Assembly (NCBI GenBank): GCA_900473175.1
Contig: UCKM01000020.1
Coordinates: forward strand, 1-64,000
Reading direction: 5' to 3'
DNA from: Hyphomicrobiales bacterium
GTDB taxonomy: Bacteria > Pseudomonadota > Alphaproteobacteria > Rhizobiales > Rhizobiaceae
Length of the DNA stretch: 64,000 nt
A program made the translations under genes and the position numbers. Under the pieces are notes generated by a model. That model saw nothing but the letters and a program-made list of their open reading frames with translations, was not told the DNA's origin and did not search any database. The first letter of the stretch is position 1, and each line of letters opens with the position of its first letter. Shown piece by piece: positions 8,632 through 17,720 of the stretch.

Positions 8632-8840
8632 GATTGGTTCCCGTTTTGGCCAAAGGCCATGGGATCAAAAGGGAATGCGACGGACCGTACCCATCAGGGC
8701 GGCCCAACCGCAGCCGACCCCGCGACTGTAGAGCGGTGAGGATCGATGCCATTGCCGGATGCGAAAGCAGATGGCAGCCACTGGGAAACCGGGAAGGCGG
8801 CATGGAACTTACGACCCGCGAGCCAGGAGACCTGCCAGTC
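8632..8840 (+). ncRNA. Cobalamin (AdoCbl) riboswitch
   Basis: The conserved blocks of the class occur in order: GGTTCCCG near the 5' end, AAGGGAATGCG, GCAGCCGACCCCGCGACTGT, CCACTGGG, GGGAAGGC, and the B12 box GAGCCAGGAGACCTGCC at about 8820-8836. It sits 60 bases upstream of cbtB and faces the cbtB-cbtA-cobP-cobW-cobN-cobO run. Coenzyme B12 binding is expected to repress this operon, probably at the cbtB ribosome site, since no clear terminator hairpin with a T-run was seen after it. Confidence 0.95.
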
Positions 8841-8902
8841 ATAGGGCAATGGTGCCCAAAACCGAAGGGGATTGTCCCTTCTGGCCCTGCACGGAGGTTG
8901 TT

Positions 8903-9082
8903 ATGGCTGCTGCTCGTACTTCGACTACGATTTCTCTCCCCCTCGCATCGCGTCTGACGACGGCGGTGTTTTCCATGATGCTCGGTGTATTCATCATCTA
9001 CGGCGTCGGCCTTTCGCATTCCGAAACGCTGCACGACACCGCCCATGATACCCGCCATTCATATGGATTCCCCTGCCATTAA
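8903..9082 (+). CDS. cbtB: CbtB cobalt transporter subunit
   Basis: Small membrane protein of 59 residues proposed to work with CbtA in cobalt uptake. One membrane segment (about residues 17-38) is followed by a histidine-rich tail, with His in SHSETLHDTAHDTRHS and a terminal CH, typical of CbtB and probably metal-binding. GGAGG lies 5 bases before the ATG. It is the first gene after the cobalamin riboswitch, which is the usual position of cbtAB. Confidence 0.92.
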   Translation: MAAARTSTTISLPLASRLTTAVFSMMLGVFIIYGVGLSHSETLHDTAHDTRHSYGFPCH

Positions 9083-9202
9083 GGCGTGGACCGGCTGGAT
9101 GGATTGATCCAGCCTCCGCTGCTTACGCATTGAAAATTGAGGGTTTATTTGGTCCGGGTGTCGCATCGACAACCCGGTACTTTGATATGGGGAGAGATAT
9201 CC

Positions 9203-9925
9203 ATGATGGTGAAATATCTTCTGGCTACGATCGTGGCTGGTCTGTTCGCTGGCATCATTTTGACGCCGGCGATGTACATGCGGACTGTTCCGCTCATCTT
9301 GCATGCGGAAGAGTACGAGCAAGCTGGCGGCGCTGAGCACAGCCACGAGGCGGCAGCCCCGGCTGGCGAAAGTGCCGCTGTTGCCGCGCCGCAGGTTCAC
9401 GAGGAAGCGGCAGGCCCTGAACTTCCATTCGGCCGGCTGGGCAATACGCTGCTGATCAATCTTGTTGCTGGAGCCGGCTTCGCGCTGGTCACGGGCGCAG
9501 CGGCGCTGTTCATCGGCCGCAAGATCACACTGCAGAATGGCATCTATTGGGGACTCGCCGGGTTCTTCATCTTCAATTTCGCACCCGCGTTCAGCCTTGC
9601 GCCTGAACTGCCGGCAATGCCGACCGCTGACCTTGCGACGAGGCAGGCCTGGTGGGTCATCACCGTCGCCCTTACCGCTGGCGGGGTCTATTTCATCGTG
9701 CTGCGCGAACAGATCTGGGCAAAGGTTCTCGGTGCCGTGCTGATCGTTGCGCCGCACGTTTACGGCGCACCGGAAGCGGAAAACCTTACGTCCTCGGTGC
9801 CGCCCACGTTGGCATCGGAATTTGCCGTCTCGACGCTGGCGACCAACCTGTTCTTCTGGGTTGTGCTTGGCCTGGCACTCGGCTGGTTTCTGCAAACCTA
9901 TGCGGAATCGGAGCTCGACGCTTGA
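9203..9925 (+). CDS. cbtA: CbtA cobalt transporter subunit
   Basis: Integral membrane protein of 240 residues with about five hydrophobic segments. A loop between the first and second segments (roughly residues 35-70) carries the histidines AEHSHE and VHEE and may bind metal. The ATG at 9203 has GGGGAG 8 bases upstream; the frame is open further upstream, but that would add a non-conserved stretch. It follows cbtB by 120 bases and overlaps cobP by 4 bases (TTGA). Confidence 0.9.
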   Translation: MMVKYLLATIVAGLFAGIILTPAMYMRTVPLILHAEEYEQAGGAEHSHEAAAPAGESAAVAAPQVHEEAAGPELPFGRLGNTLLINLVAGAGFALVTGAAALFIGRKITLQNGIYWGLAGFFIFNFAPAFSLAPELPAMPTADLATRQAWWVITVALTAGGVYFIVLREQIWAKVLGAVLIVAPHVYGAPEAENLTSSVPPTLASEFAVSTLATNLFFWVVLGLALGWFLQTYAESELDA

Positions 9926-10449
9926 CACAAGTGCTGGAACGCGGTGTCACCTTTGTTCTGGGCGGTGCGCGTTCCGGCAAGTCGGCCTTTGCCGAAGGGT
10001 TGATCGAAGCTTCCGGCATGGATGCCACCTATCTTGCCACCGGCAGGGCCTTGGATGACGAAATGTCGGAACGGATCGCCCTGCACAGGGCAAGGCGAGG
10101 TTCATCATGGTCGACAGTGGAAGAGCCGCTTGACCTTGTCGAGGCATTGCAAAGGACCTGCGCAGCCAACAGGGCGGTGCTCGTCGATTGCCTTACGCTG
10201 TGGGTCACCAATCTGATGATGGCCGAGCGGGATTTGGCTGCAGAGACAGCGAAGCTCGTGGCGACGCTGCCGCTCCTCAAGGGCGCCATCATGTTCGTAT
10301 CGAATGAGGTTGGTCTGGGAATCGTCCCGGAAAACCGCATGGCACGCGACTTTCGCGATCATGCGGGCCGCCTCCATCAGGCCGTGGCAAACGCCGCGGC
10401 AACAGTTTATTTCGTGGCAGCAGGGCTGCCGCTCAAAATGAAGGGATAA
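9922..10449 (+). CDS. cobP: Adenosylcobinamide kinase / guanylyltransferase
   Basis: Bifunctional enzyme that phosphorylates adenosylcobinamide and then transfers GMP from GTP in nucleotide-loop assembly. P-loop [10 protein letters not shown] starts at residue 14. [12 protein letters not shown] and [17 protein letters not shown] are the conserved blocks of the CobU/CobP family. The chosen start is a TTG at 9922 overlapping the cbtA stop; it gives 175 residues, close to the usual size. GTG at 9931 is an alternative. Confidence 0.92.
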   Translation: MTQVLERGVTFVLGGARSGKSAFAEGLIEASGMDATYLATGRALDDEMSERIALHRARRGSSWSTVEEPLDLVEALQRTCAANRAVLVDCLTLWVTNLMMAERDLAAETAKLVATLPLLKGAIMFVSNEVGLGIVPENRMARDFRDHAGRLHQAVANAAATVYFVAAGLPLKMKG

Positions 10450-10453
10450 CACC

Positions 10454-11506
10454 ATGCAGGGTCAGAAGATTCCGGCAACGGTCATCACCGGCTTCCTCGG
10501 TTCGGGCAAGACGACGATGATCCGCAATCTGCTCGAGAACGCCAATGGCAAGCGCATCGCGCTGATCATCAATGAGTTCGGCGATCTCGGCGTTGACGGT
10601 GGGCTGCTCAAGGGTTGCGGCATCGAAGCCTGCCGCGACGAGGATGTGATCGAGCTGAACAATGGCTGCATCTGCTGCACCGTTGCCGATGACTTCATCC
10701 CGACCATGACCAAACTGCTCGATCGTCCGGATCGGCCCGACCATATCGTCATCGAGACATCCGGGCTTGCCTTGCCGCAGCCGCTGGTCGCCGCCTTCAA
10801 CTGGCCCGAAATCAAGACGCAGGTGACGGTCGATGGTGTCGTGACCGTTATCGACGCCGCGGCAGTTTCGGAAGGCCGATTTGCCGACGATCACGCCAAG
10901 GTCGACGCGCAGCGGGCCAACGATGATTCGCTTGATCACGACAGCCCGCTCGAGGAACTCTTTGAGGACCAGATCCGTGCCGCTGACCTTATCGTGCTCA
11001 ACAAGACGGATCTGATCAGCGGCGACGCGCTCGATGGGGTCAAGGGCGACGTACAGAGACGTTCGGTACGGGCACTGAACATGGTTCCCGCGAGTTTTGG
11101 CAAGATCAGCAACCAGCTGTTGCTGGGGCTCGGCGTCGGTACGGAAGAGGATATCGCCAATCGTAAATCGCATCACGAGATGGAACACGAGGCGGGCGAG
11201 CCGCATGATCACGATGAGTTCGAGAGTTTCGTCGTCGGCCTTGGCCCCGTCACCGAGCCGAAATCTTTCGTCGAGAAGCTGAAAAGCGTGATCGCCGATC
11301 ATGACGTCCTGCGTCTCAAAGGCTTTGTCGATGTGCCCGGCAAACCGATGCGCCTGGTCGTGCAGGCTGTCGGTTCGCGGATCGAGCATTATTTCGATCG
11401 CAGCTGGAATCCTGGTGAAGAACGCCAGACCAGGCTGGTTGTCATTGGTTTGCACGATATCGATACGGTTTCGATTGAAGCGGCGATGAACGCCGCAGCC
11501 GCCTGA
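10454..11506 (+). CDS. cobW: CobW cobalt GTPase chaperone
   Basis: G3E-family GTPase of 350 residues thought to deliver cobalt to the CobNST chelatase. P-loop GFLGSGKT is at residues 13-20, and the metal site CxCC lies at 72-75 in NNGCICCTV. A histidine- and acid-rich segment near residues 238-258 (HHEMEHEAGEPHDHDE) fits the linker before the CobW C-terminal domain. It lies directly before cobN, its likely client, in the riboswitch operon. Confidence 0.95.
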   Translation: MQGQKIPATVITGFLGSGKTTMIRNLLENANGKRIALIINEFGDLGVDGGLLKGCGIEACRDEDVIELNNGCICCTVADDFIPTMTKLLDRPDRPDHIVIETSGLALPQPLVAAFNWPEIKTQVTVDGVVTVIDAAAVSEGRFADDHAKVDAQRANDDSLDHDSPLEELFEDQIRAADLIVLNKTDLISGDALDGVKGDVQRRSVRALNMVPASFGKISNQLLLGLGVGTEEDIANRKSHHEMEHEAGEPHDHDEFESFVVGLGPVTEPKSFVEKLKSVIADHDVLRLKGFVDVPGKPMRLVVQAVGSRIEHYFDRSWNPGEERQTRLVVIGLHDIDTVSIEAAMNAAAA

Positions 11507-11518
11507 CAAGGAAAAAGA

Positions 11519-14500
11519 ATGCATCTCCTGCTTGCCCAGAAAGGCACGATAGCTGAAGGCACCGAGGCCATCGACCTCGGCCAGACGCCGGGCGATGTGC
11601 TGTTTCTTTCTGCGGCTGACACGGAACTCGCAAGCCTTGCATCGGCGCGGCGACAGGGCAAACCGGACCTTACGCTGCGGCTTGCCAACATGATGACGCT
11701 GTCGCATCCGATGTCCGTCGACGCCTATGTCGAGCGCACCGCGCGACATGCCAAGCTGATTGTTGTGCGGATCATCGGCGGTGAGAGCTATTGGCCCTAT
11801 GGGCTGGAGGCACTGCACGCCTGCGCCATAAACCACAAGGTTCAGCTTGCTGTGCTTCCGGGCGATGACAAGCCCGATCCCGGTCTCGACCGCTTTTCCA
11901 CGGTCTCACGGCAGGATCGGGACGCGCTTTGGCACTACCTGCTTGAGGGAGGCGGGCAGAACGCCCAGCGCTTCCTCGACTATTGTGCAGCGCTGGTGGA
12001 CGGCACGGAAAAGCCTCAGGAAGCGGCGCCGTTGCTGAAAGCAGGACTGTGGTGGCCGGGCATTGCGGCGCCGTCACTCGAACTGCTGCGGACGCATTGG
12101 CGGGCCGACGCCTCCACTGTCGCGATCTGTTTCTATCGCGCGCTGGTTCAGAGCGGCCAGACGCAACCGGTGGAAGCCTTGATCGACGCACTGAAAGCCA
12201 ATGGCATCAATCCCTTGCCGGTGTTTGTTTCAAGCCTCAAAGATCCGGTTTCCGTAGCGACGCTGGAGAGCATCTTTGGCGAGGCGCCCTCGGCGGTCGT
12301 GTTGAACGCGACGGGCTTTGCCGTGTCGGCGCCGGGTTCCGCGCGCAAGCCGACTGTGCTCGAGCATGACGGCGCAGTGGTGTTGCAGGTGATCTTTTCC
12401 GGTTCAAGCGCCGAACAGTGGCGAAGCTCCGGCCAAGGGCTTTCAGCCCGCGACCTTGCGATGAACGTGGCTTTGCCCGAGGTCGATGGCCGGGTGCTGG
12501 CACGTGCCGTCTCGTTCAAATCGGCGCGGAACTATGACGAATCCGTAGAGGCAAACATCGTCACGCACGAACCGTTGGCGGACCGCGTGGCGTTCGCGGC
12601 ATCGCTGGCGGCGAACTGGGCAAAGCTTCGGCAGACGAAAGCGGCGGACCGGCGCGTTGCCCTAATCATGGCCAACTATCCGAACCGCGACGGGCGGCTT
12701 GGCAACGGCGTCGGCCTCGATACGCCTGCCGGGACATGGCGCGTGCTCGACGCGATGCGCATGGATGGCTATCCGGTTGGCGATCTTCCGACTGATGGCG
12801 GCGCGCTGATCAATCATCTGATGGCGGGGCCGACCAACGCCGCGAGCGATGGACGAGAAATTCGCGAAACCATTTCCTTGAATCAATACAACAGCTTCTT
12901 CCGGTCGCTTCCGCAAGCGATTCAAGCCGCCGTGGCCGCACGCTGGGGCGAGCCAGGCGCTGATCCATTCTTCAACGAGAATGGGCAATTCTTCGCGTTG
13001 CCGCTTGCCCGCTTCGGTGAAACGCTCGTCGGGATTCAACCTGCGCGCGGCTACAATATCGATCCTAAGGAAACATACCACTCACCGGATCTGGTGCCGC
13101 CGCATGGCTATTTTGCGTTTTACGCCTATCTGCGCGAGGTGTACGGGGCGCATGCCATCGTCCACGTCGGCAAGCACGGCAATCTTGAATGGCTGCCGGG
13201 CAAATCGCTGGCTCTCTCGGAAAGCTGTTATCCGGAAGCTGTGCTTGGGCCCATCCCGCACATCTATCCGTTCATCGTCAACGATCCGGGCGAGGGCACG
13301 CAAGCCAAGCGCAGATCGGCTGCCGTCATCATCGATCATCTGACGCCGCCGCTCACCCGTGCAGAAAGCTATGGTCCCCTGAAGGACCTCGAAGCGCTGG
13401 TTGACGAATATTACGAGGCGTCCGGCGTCGATCCGCGCCGGCTTGTTCGCCTGAAGGTGCAAATCCTCGATCTGGTGCGCGACATCGGGCTTGACCACGA
13501 TGCCGGCATTCACGACCACGATGCCGATGATCTCGCGCTCCAGAAACTCGACGCCTATCTTTGCGATCTAAAGGAAATGCAGATCCGCGACGGCCTGCAC
13601 ATTTTCGGACAATCGCCGCAGGGGCGCCTGCTGACCGATCTCGTTGTCGCATTGGCGCGCGTGCCGCGCGGCTCAGGCCACGGGGCCGACCAAAGCCTGC
13701 AACGGGCAATCGTGGCTGATCTTGGTATCGCCGGCTTCGATCCGCTCGACTGCGATATGGCCGCCCCATGGAAGGGTCCGCGGCCCGGCATCTTGCAGGC
13801 GGTTTCCGATGATCCCTGGCGCATCACGGGGGATACTGTTGAGCGGGTCGAGCTTCTGGCAGCGAAGTTTGTCGCCGCTGAGGTCAATTGTCCGGCCGAT
13901 TGGCAGGCTACCACTACCGTTCTCCAAGGTATCCGCACCAATCTGCTGCCCGCCGTGACGGAATGCGGCGATGCCGAGATGAAGGCATTGCTGACGGCAC
14001 TGGGCGGGCGCTTCATCGCGCCCGGACCCTCGGGTGCCCCGACACGCGGGCGACCGGATGTGCTTCCGACGGGACGCAATTTCTTCTCGGTCGATAGCCG
14101 TGCGGTGCCGACACCGGCCGCATGGGAACTTGGCCAAAAATCCGCCGAGCTGCTGATCCGCCGCTATATCCAGGATCACGGCGAATGGCCGACCTCCTTT
14201 GGCCTGACCGCCTGGGGCACGTCGAACATGCGCACGGGCGGTGATGATATCGCGCAGGCATTGGCCCTGATCGGGGTGAAGCCGGTGTGGGACATGGCGT
14301 CGCGCCGCGTCACCGGCTACGAGATCCAGCCGACCGCACTGCTCGGCCGCCCGCGCGTTGATGTGACCTTGCGCATTTCCGGCTTCTTCCGCGATGCGTT
14401 TCCGGACCAGATTGCCTTGTTCGATACGGCGGTGCGCGCAGTCGGCGGGCTCGACGAGGATGCGGGAGACAATCCCATCGCGGCGCGTATGCGCAGCGAG

Positions 14501-15250
14501 CGCGAGCGGCTTGTCGCCGAGGGAACCGACGAGAAGGTGGCCAGGCAGCGCGCCGGCTTCCGCGTTTTCGGTTCCAAGCCTGGCGCTTATGGCGCCGGAT
14601 TGCAGGCGCTTATTGACGGAAAGGACTGGAGCAAGCGTGACGAACTTGCGGAAGCGTGGCTCGTTTGGGGCGGCTATGCCTATGGCGCCGGCGAAGAGGG
14701 CAGGCCAGAACGCGGGCTTCTGGAAGAGCGCCTGCGCTCCGTGAACGCGGTCGTACAGAACCAGGACAATCGCGAGCACGACCTTCTTGACTCCGACGAT
14801 TACTACCAGTTCGAGGGGGGCATGTCGGCGGCGGTGGAACTCGTGTCCGGTGACCGCCCGACCATCTACCACAACGACCATTCACGGCCGGAAAAGCCGA
14901 TCATCCGCACGCTCGAGGAAGAAATCGCGCGAACGGTGCGTGGGCGCGTGACCAATCCGAAGTGGATCGCTGGCGTCATGCGCCACGGTTACAAAGGCGC
15001 CTTCGAGATGGCGGCGACGGTCGACTATCTCTTCGCCTTTGCCGCCACAACGGGCGCCGTCGGCAATCACCATTTCGAGGCCGTATACCAGGCATTCCTG
15101 GTGGACGAGGACGTGCGGCGATTCCTGGCCGAGAAAAACCCGCATGCCTTGCGCGAAATGGCGGAAAAGCTGGAGGAAGCGGTGTCGCGCGGCTTCTGGA
15201 CGCCGCGTTCCAATTCGGCACGCTATGAGCTGAGCCGGCTCGCTGCCTGA
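11519..15250 (+). CDS. cobN: Cobaltochelatase large subunit
   Basis: Large subunit of the ATP-dependent aerobic cobaltochelatase that inserts Co(II) into hydrogenobyrinic a,c-diamide. At 1243 residues it is near the usual length of about 1250-1280. The central block HVGKHGNLEWLPGKSLALSE and the C-terminal YHNDHSRPEKPIIRTLEEE region are strongly CobN-like. AAGGA lies 7 bases before the ATG. The partner ATPase subunits CobS and CobT are not in this window. Its presence marks the late-cobalt (aerobic) route. Confidence 0.96.
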   Translation: MHLLLAQKGTIAEGTEAIDLGQTPGDVLFLSAADTELASLASARRQGKPDLTLRLANMMTLSHPMSVDAYVERTARHAKLIVVRIIGGESYWPYGLEALHACAINHKVQLAVLPGDDKPDPGLDRFSTVSRQDRDALWHYLLEGGGQNAQRFLDYCAALVDGTEKPQEAAPLLKAGLWWPGIAAPSLELLRTHWRADASTVAICFYRALVQSGQTQPVEALIDALKANGINPLPVFVSSLKDPVSVATLESIFGEAPSAVVLNATGFAVSAPGSARKPTVLEHDGAVVLQVIFSGSSAEQWRSSGQGLSARDLAMNVALPEVDGRVLARAVSFKSARNYDESVEANIVTHEPLADRVAFAASLAANWAKLRQTKAADRRVALIMANYPNRDGRLGNGVGLDTPAGTWRVLDAMRMDGYPVGDLPTDGGALINHLMAGPTNAASDGREIRETISLNQYNSFFRSLPQAIQAAVAARWGEPGADPFFNENGQFFALPLARFGETLVGIQPARGYNIDPKETYHSPDLVPPHGYFAFYAYLREVYGAHAIVHVGKHGNLEWLPGKSLALSESCYPEAVLGPIPHIYPFIVNDPGEGTQAKRRSAAVIIDHLTPPLTRAESYGPLKDLEALVDEYYEASGVDPRRLVRLKVQILDLVRDIGLDHDAGIHDHDADDLALQKLDAYLCDLKEMQIRDGLHIFGQSPQGRLLTDLVVALARVPRGSGHGADQSLQRAIVADLGIAGFDPLDCDMAAPWKGPRPGILQAVSDDPWRITGDTVERVELLAAKFVAAEVNCPADWQATTTVLQGIRTNLLPAVTECGDAEMKALLTALGGRFIAPGPSGAPTRGRPDVLPTGRNFFSVDSRAVPTPAAWELGQKSAELLIRRYIQDHGEWPTSFGLTAWGTSNMRTGGDDIAQALALIGVKPVWDMASRRVTGYEIQPTALLGRPRVDVTLRISGFFRDAFPDQIALFDTAVRAVGGLDEDAGDNPIAARMRSERERLVAEGTDEKVARQRAGFRVFGSKPGAYGAGLQALIDGKDWSKRDELAEAWLVWGGYAYGAGEEGRPERGLLEERLRSVNAVVQNQDNREHDLLDSDDYYQFEGGMSAAVELVSGDRPTIYHNDHSRPEKPIIRTLEEEIARTVRGRVTNPKWIAGVMRHGYKGAFEMAATVDYLFAFAATTGAVGNHHFEAVYQAFLVDEDVRRFLAEKNPHALREMAEKLEEAVSRGFWTPRSNSARYELSRLAA

Positions 15251-15276
15251 CAAATCGAATCTGAAGGAAACGCCAA

Positions 15277-15915
15277 ATGGCTGAAAAATCACAAAAATTG
15301 CAGAACCTGACCGAAGAGGAAATCAACGAACGTCACGCCGACAAAATGCGCAAGAAGAAGGCGGTGCGTGACAAGATTCTCGCGACCAAGACCGATGAAA
15401 AGGGTCTTGTGATCGTCAACACCGGCAAGGGCAAGGGCAAATCCACCGCCGGATTTGGCGTCGTGTTCCGGGCGCTCGGCCATGGCATGAAGATCGGCGT
15501 CGTTCAGTTCGTCAAGGGATCATGGGATACGGGCGAGCGCTCGGTGCTGGAGAAATTCCCTGGGCAGGTGACGATCTCGGCCATGGGCGAGGGCTTCACC
15601 TGGGAGACGCAGGACCGGGCGCGGGATATCGCCATGGCGCGCGGGGCCTGGGAGCAGGCGAAGGCGATGATCCTCGACGATGAGACCGAACTTGTGCTTT
15701 GCGACGAACTGAACATAGCCCTGCGCTACGATTATTTGCCGGTCGAGGAAATCATCGACGTGCTCAAGCAGAAGCCGCATATGAAGCACGTGATCATTAC
15801 CGGCCGGAACGCCAAGGATGAACTCATCGAGTTCGCGGATCTCGTCACCGAGATGGAGATGATCAAGCATCCGTTCCGGTCAGGCATCAAAGCCCAGAAG
15901 GGTATCGAATTCTGA
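15277..15915 (+). CDS. cobO: Cob(I)yrinic acid a,c-diamide adenosyltransferase
   Basis: Transfers the adenosyl group of ATP to the reduced corrinoid (CobA/CobO/BtuR family). 212 residues with a charged N-terminal extension, then P-loop GKGKGKSTAGFG from residue 50. VLCDELNIALRYDYL is the conserved core block and HPFRSGIKAQKGIEF the typical C-terminus. AAGGA precedes the ATG. It is the last gene of the riboswitch operon; 3 bases later the convergent TauE-family gene ends. Confidence 0.95.
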   Translation: MAEKSQKLQNLTEEEINERHADKMRKKKAVRDKILATKTDEKGLVIVNTGKGKGKSTAGFGVVFRALGHGMKIGVVQFVKGSWDTGERSVLEKFPGQVTISAMGEGFTWETQDRARDIAMARGAWEQAKAMILDDETELVLCDELNIALRYDYLPVEEIIDVLKQKPHMKHVIITGRNAKDELIEFADLVTEMEMIKHPFRSGIKAQKGIEF

Positions 15916-15918
15916 GAT

Positions 15919-16716
15919 CTAGCGTTCTACCAGCGTCGCCAGCCAGATGTGCAACGGATTGCCTGCATCGAGAAGGAGCTTGGCTGCGAGTGACAGGCAG
16001 ACGATGATCAACAACGGTTTGATGATCCTCGCGCCGATGTTCATTGCCAGTCCGGCACCGACGCGGGCTCCGGCGAACTGCGCCACGCCCATCAACAGGC
16101 CGATCTTCCAGTTGACGACGCCGAGAAAGGCGAAGGTGATGAAGCCGCCGAGATTGGACGCGAAGTTGAGGAGTTTGGTGTTGGCTGTTGCCTTCAACAC
16201 GCCGTAGCCGGCGAGTGACACAAAGCTCAGCATGAAGAATGAGCCCGTGCCGGGGCCAAACAGTCCATCGTAAAAGCCGATGAGCGGAACGATTGATACG
16301 CCGAACAGGAATGGTGTGATGCGCCGCGCGCGATCGACATCGCCCATGTTGGGTTTCAAAGCGAAGTAGACAGCAATCGCAATCAAAAGGATCGGGAGGA
16401 ATGCGCGCAGTACGTCTCCCGGCAAATATCCAGCCAATAGCGCGCCAGCAACACCCCCCAGCCCTGACATCAGCGCTGACGGCAACTGTTTGCTCGGATG
16501 CACGAAGCCCTTTTGAGCATAGGCGATGGTGGCAGAGGCCGAGCCGAAGAGCGATTGCAGCTTGTTCGTGCCAAGCGATTCGACCGGCGAAAAGCCGGCG
16601 AGGAGCAGGGCCGGAACCGTGATCAGGCCGCCGCCACCGGCAATAGAATCGATGAAGCCGGCGGCAAAGGCCGCGAGGATCAGAAGCAGCGGGAGATTTT
16701 CGAAAAAGGAAGCCAT
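15919..16716 (-). CDS. TSUP (TauE/SafE) family membrane exporter
   Basis: Polytopic membrane protein of 265 residues with about eight hydrophobic segments. GFIDSIAGGGGLITVPALL near residue 18 and GTNKLQSLFGSASATIAY are the repeated signatures of the sulfite/organosulfonate permease family. The substrate is unknown. The start at 16716 (MASFFENLP) fits the family; a longer start at 16746 is possible, and the far longer frame to 17112 only runs antisense to the TerB-like gene. It interrupts the cobalamin genes on the opposite strand. Confidence 0.85.
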   Translation of the reverse strand: MASFFENLPLLLILAAFAAGFIDSIAGGGGLITVPALLLAGFSPVESLGTNKLQSLFGSASATIAYAQKGFVHPSKQLPSALMSGLGGVAGALLAGYLPGDVLRAFLPILLIAIAVYFALKPNMGDVDRARRITPFLFGVSIVPLIGFYDGLFGPGTGSFFMLSFVSLAGYGVLKATANTKLLNFASNLGGFITFAFLGVVNWKIGLLMGVAQFAGARVGAGLAMNIGARIIKPLLIIVCLSLAAKLLLDAGNPLHIWLATLVER

Positions 16717-16885
16717 GGGGATTCTCGGTGCGACGCGGCGGACCATAGAAGGAAATCTCCCCGTGGCGAGCAATTTTTTCCGGTGAAGCAACCGCGGCGT
16801 GCGAATCACTTCATGGTGTGTTGTTTCGGCACTTGAATTCGATGGCAGGCGCTGCAATCGTTTTCCCATGAGCATCGGGGGTACA

Positions 16886-17317
16886 ATGAGCGAAAGCATT
16901 TTTGATCGGATCAGCGCATATCTCGGGACCAAGAGCGCCGTGCAAAAGGTCGCGGATGACCCGGTGCTGACGGCTGAGCTGTTGCTTTTGCTGCACGTTG
17001 CCCTCGCCGACGGAAAGACCGACAAGACGGAATATGCCGCGATACTCGGGATTGCCGAGAGCGATTTTGGCATCCCGCGCGATGAGTTCGCCGAAGTTGC
17101 CGAATATCTCAAGGATTTTGGCTACGAGACGACAAGCAAACAGGCCGCGCTTGCATTTGCCGACGTTCCTTTTGAGCGCAAGGTCCAGTTGCTGCGCCAT
17201 CTTCTGGTAATCGCCAATGCCGATAACGACCTTGATCCGAAGGAAGCGAACCTGATCCGCACGACGGCTCAGCTTCTCGGCGTGACGCCGGAAGAATTGC
17301 ACAAGAAGCGCGGATGA
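16886..17317 (+). CDS. TerB-like (tellurite resistance TerB family) protein
   Basis: Cytosolic all-helical protein of 143 residues with the acidic TerB pattern: LLLLLHVALADGKTDKTEYA in the first half and LLRHLLVIANADNDLDPKEA in the second, each carrying an ADG/ADN acidic turn that may bind a divalent metal. GGGGG lies 6 bases before the ATG at 16886. Its last codon overlaps the cobE start (ATGA), so the two are translationally coupled, an unexpected context for a TerB relative. Function is unknown. Confidence 0.82.
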   Translation: MSESIFDRISAYLGTKSAVQKVADDPVLTAELLLLLHVALADGKTDKTEYAAILGIAESDFGIPRDEFAEVAEYLKDFGYETTSKQAALAFADVPFERKVQLLRHLLVIANADNDLDPKEANLIRTTAQLLGVTPEELHKKRG

Positions 17318-17709
17318 CAGGCCCCATCTACGCGCTTGGCATCGGCTGTGAGCGCGGATGTGATTGGCACGAAGTGTTGGACCTCGCGGATGGTGTATTG
17401 CACGCGGTAGGGATCACCGCGGCCGACGTCAGCTGTGTCTGCTCGATTGATCAACGCAAATCCGAACCGGCCCTTGTCCAAACGGCCGAGCGCCTGGGGT
17501 TACCGGTGCGGTGTTTCAGTGCCGATGTGCTTGAGCAGCAGACACCGCGCCTCCTCAATCCGTCCGAACGCGTCTTCGCGCTGACCGGTTGTCACGGTGT
17601 TGCGGAGGCGGCGGCGCTTGTGGCGGTAGGGCCAGATGGCATATTGGTGATCGGCAAGACCAAATCGGCGCACGCGACCGCAGCGCTCGCCGTGAAACGA
17701 CAAGCATAG
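17314..17709 (+). CDS. cobE: CobE cobalamin biosynthesis protein (CbiG C-terminal type)
   Basis: Small protein of 131 residues matching the C-terminal domain of CbiG. The GIGCERGCDW start, the SIDQRKSEPALVQTAERLGL block and the late GKTKSAHATAALAVKR are characteristic. CobE is required for aerobic corrin-ring synthesis and probably helps handle intermediates, but its exact role is not settled. It overlaps the TerB-like gene by 4 bases and precedes cobM by 11 bases. Confidence 0.88.
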   Translation: MTGPIYALGIGCERGCDWHEVLDLADGVLHAVGITAADVSCVCSIDQRKSEPALVQTAERLGLPVRCFSADVLEQQTPRLLNPSERVFALTGCHGVAEAAALVAVGPDGILVIGKTKSAHATAALAVKRQA

Positions 17710-17720
17710 CGAGTTCATCA

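Noticed and set aside
8513-9058. Minus-strand frame of 181 codons over the riboswitch
   Set aside because: The region is a conserved RNA element and cbtB; the frame has no coding features.
10433-11836. Minus-strand frame of 467 codons
   Set aside because: Mirror of cobW and the start of cobN, which are certain by motif.
13673-14881. Minus-strand frame of 402 codons
   Set aside because: Mirror of the cobN interior.
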